Source: Allomuricauda sp.
GTDB taxonomy: Bacteria; Bacteroidota; Bacteroidia; Flavobacteriales; Flavobacteriaceae
DNA length: 64,000 bases
Assembly: GCF_028280385.1 (NCBI RefSeq)
Contig: NZ_JANQLX010000014.1
Coordinates: forward strand, 176,252 to 240,251
Direction: 5' to 3'
Numbering within the stretch: the first letter of the stretch is position 1; each line of letters starts with the position of its first letter. This document shows positions 62,717-64,000 of the stretch, piece by piece. The translations under genes were made by a program, and so were the position numbers. The notes below the pieces were generated by a model. The model had not been told where the DNA came from and did not search any database. It saw only the letters and a list, made by a program, of their open reading frames with translations.

Positions 62717-63898
62717 TTAAGTTTTGCTTATCAAATGTCTTGGTAAATCGGACACCTTCTCGCAACAAATTTGCTCCATAACTTGTTGAAGCTCCTGTTT
62801 TAGCAGTGAAATGGTGTGATTTCCTCCTTGTTTACCCAAAGCCGCCACTCCGTACATAAAAGAGCGTCCCATAAAGGTAAAATGGGCACCTGAAGCTATG
62901 GTACGGGCCACATCAGGACCGGAACGTATGCCGCTGTCCATCATAACTGTGATTTGGTCCCCGTATTTTTCCGCAATCCGGGTCAACGGCCTGATGGTGG
63001 ACTCGCCCGCATCCAATTGCCTTCCGCCATGATTGGAAACAATTATACCGTCTAGTCCGAGCTTGATGGCCTTTTCCGTATCACTCTCGTTGGCCACTCC
63101 TTTTAATACGATTTTGCCCTTCCACATGTCGCGGATGGGCGCAATTTTTTCCTCGTTCAACCGGCCTGAGAAGGTTTGGTCCATAAACTTGCCCAATTGC
63201 CTTAGATCTAAGTTTTTGGGCATATAGGGTTTCAAGACCTCAAAATTGGGCTGTCCGTGTTTAAGGGTCTCCAAGGCCCAATGGGGTTTCCCCATTATTT
63301 GTAAGATGTTTTTTAGGGACATTCTGGGGGGCATGGACAAGCCATTTCTTATATCCCGTGGACGAAAACCAAAGGTTGGAACATCGCAAAGCAATACCAA
63401 AACAGGATAACCTGTAGCTTCCGCTCTTTTCAGCATATCGTCCCGAAGCCTATTCTCTGCCGGGTGGTACAACTGAAACCACGCGCGGCCCTCTGTTATC
63501 TCGGCAATACGTTCGATACTGCTGGTGGTAACCGTACTCAAAACAAAGGGGATATTGTGTGAAAAGGCGGCTTTGGCCAATATTTCAGGTGCGTTTGGCC
63601 ACATTAATCCCTGCAGCCCAACAGGTGCAATCCCGAAAGGGGCATCATAGGTATGCCCAAAAAGTTGGGTTGTCATATCAGAATGCTGATGCTTGTCCAT
63701 ATAATAGGGCATCAGCTCTACCTCCCGAATTTCCGCTGTGTTTTTAGCTAGATTTACATCTTCATTGCAACCACCATCCAAATATTCAAAAGCAAACTTT
63801 GGAATCTTTTTTTGCGCTCTTGCCCTTAGATCCGCAACGGAAGGGTATTTATGGTTTATTTGTATTGTTGGTTTAGTGCTCATTGTATTGGTTTCCAC
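62717..63898 (-). CDS. FMN-dependent L-lactate dehydrogenase / alpha-hydroxy-acid oxidase
   Basis: A 393-residue FMN alpha-hydroxy-acid oxidase family enzyme. Landmarks: FAFEYLDGGCNED near 36-48, FGIAPVGLQGLMWPNAP, the catalytic His in IIVSNHGGRQLD near 281-292, and VMMDSGIRSGPDVARTIASGA for FMN phosphate binding. It oxidises L-2-hydroxy acids, classically L-lactate to pyruvate. In this locus L-lactate is expected as a product of 2,4-diketo-3-deoxy-L-fuconate cleavage, so it would complete fucose use. An alternative start at Met6 exists. It lies 3 bp behind the mutarotase fragment and is probably co-transcribed with it. Confidence 0.85.
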   Translation of the reverse strand: METNTMSTKPTIQINHKYPSVADLRARAQKKIPKFAFEYLDGGCNEDVNLAKNTAEIREVELMPYYMDKHQHSDMTTQLFGHTYDAPFGIAPVGLQGLMWPNAPEILAKAAFSHNIPFVLSTVTTSSIERIAEITEGRAWFQLYHPAENRLRDDMLKRAEATGYPVLVLLCDVPTFGFRPRDIRNGLSMPPRMSLKNILQIMGKPHWALETLKHGQPNFEVLKPYMPKNLDLRQLGKFMDQTFSGRLNEEKIAPIRDMWKGKIVLKGVANESDTEKAIKLGLDGIIVSNHGGRQLDAGESTIRPLTRIAEKYGDQITVMMDSGIRSGPDVARTIASGAHFTFMGRSFMYGVAALGKQGGNHTISLLKQELQQVMEQICCEKVSDLPRHLISKT

Positions 63899-63901
63899 TT
63901 C

Positions 63902-64000
63902 CTAAAGTTCAAAAATTTTCTCCATCAGGATCCATTTCTCACCGGGCCGGGCCATGGGCAGTGCCTGTTGGTAGTCCCACATGAGGTCCTCCCATTGCTG
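63902..64000 (-). CDS. Probable L-fucose/L-rhamnose mutarotase (RhaM type), C-terminal fragment
   Basis: A minus-strand frame enters from the right edge and ends with TAG at 63902-63904, encoding 32 residues. The tail WEDLMWDYQQAL, then RPGEKWILMEKIFEL matches the end of small RhaM-family mutarotases (DUF718), in which the W-x-x-L/M-x-W-x-x-Q-x-x-L and GEKW...M-x-x-I/V-F segments are conserved. It would interconvert anomers of a 6-deoxy sugar, which fits the fucose genes and the following L-lactate oxidase. Identification from a short tail is moderate. Confidence 0.55.
   Translation of the reverse strand, partial: QQWEDLMWDYQQALPMARPGEKWILMEKIFEL

Overview
The window is chromosomal DNA of a marine member of the Bacteroidota, most likely family Flavobacteriaceae. 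The supporting signs are a type IX secretion (gliding-motility type) C-terminal sorting domain, TAnnTTTG-type promoter boxes close to start codons, many Cys-anchored lipoproteins, and a large set of sulfatases and fucosidases of the kind used to degrade brown-algal or diatom sulfated polysaccharides. The genus cannot be fixed from the sequence. No rRNA, tRNA, CRISPR array, insertion sequence or phage gene was found.

Positions 1-17500 are mostly housekeeping or ordinary genes: the tail of a Gfo/Idh/MocA oxidoreductase, an alpha/beta hydrolase divergent from an HxlR regulator, an NTF2-like protein, a lipoprotein, a HerA-like ATPase, a secreted C-type-lectin protein, QueE, a lipoprotein metalloprotease, a methyltransferase, a YkgJ-type cysteine-cluster protein, a sterol-desaturase-type membrane protein, NamZ (DUF1343), an ABC permease, a CBS/cysteine-synthase enzyme, an aldose epimerase and a DEDDh exonuclease/GIY-YIG fusion. 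Two membrane micro-proteins of 31 and 44 residues lie beside the exonuclease gene.

Positions 17500-22300 hold a structured non-coding stretch followed by a four-gene operon: a cytoplasmic trypsin-fold protease, an unrecognised 248-residue protein, a sensor kinase and a LuxR-type response regulator. I do not recognise this combination.

Positions 22275-35830 hold a catabolic operon of 11 genes divergent from a NUDIX-type repressor, with a 19-bp palindrome between them. The operon encodes myo-inositol oxygenase (inositol to glucuronate), UxaC, UxuB and UxuA (glucuronate to 2-keto-3-deoxygluconate), a sodium symporter, a three-part TRAP transporter, a two-domain DUF1080 lipoprotein and two exported Gfo/Idh/MocA oxidoreductases. 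The last three genes suggest that a glycoside is opened through 3-keto chemistry outside the cytoplasm, with the products feeding the glucuronate route.

Positions 35834-64000 form a fucose and sulfated-glycan locus: three GH29 and one GH95 fucosidase, a GH92 alpha-mannosidase, seven S1-type sulfatases (each with a C-x-P/A-x-R formylglycine site), a non-phosphorylated fucose-acid/pentose-acid pathway (fuconate dehydratase, two FAH-family enzymes, 2-oxoglutarate-semialdehyde dehydrogenase), an AraC regulator, an FMN L-lactate oxidase family enzyme and the tail of a probable L-fucose/L-rhamnose mutarotase. Fucose, mannose and glucuronate together suggest a sulfated fuco-glucurono-mannan type substrate. 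No SusC/SusD pair, endo-acting hydrolase or sulfatase-maturing enzyme lies in the window, so the locus must depend on genes elsewhere.
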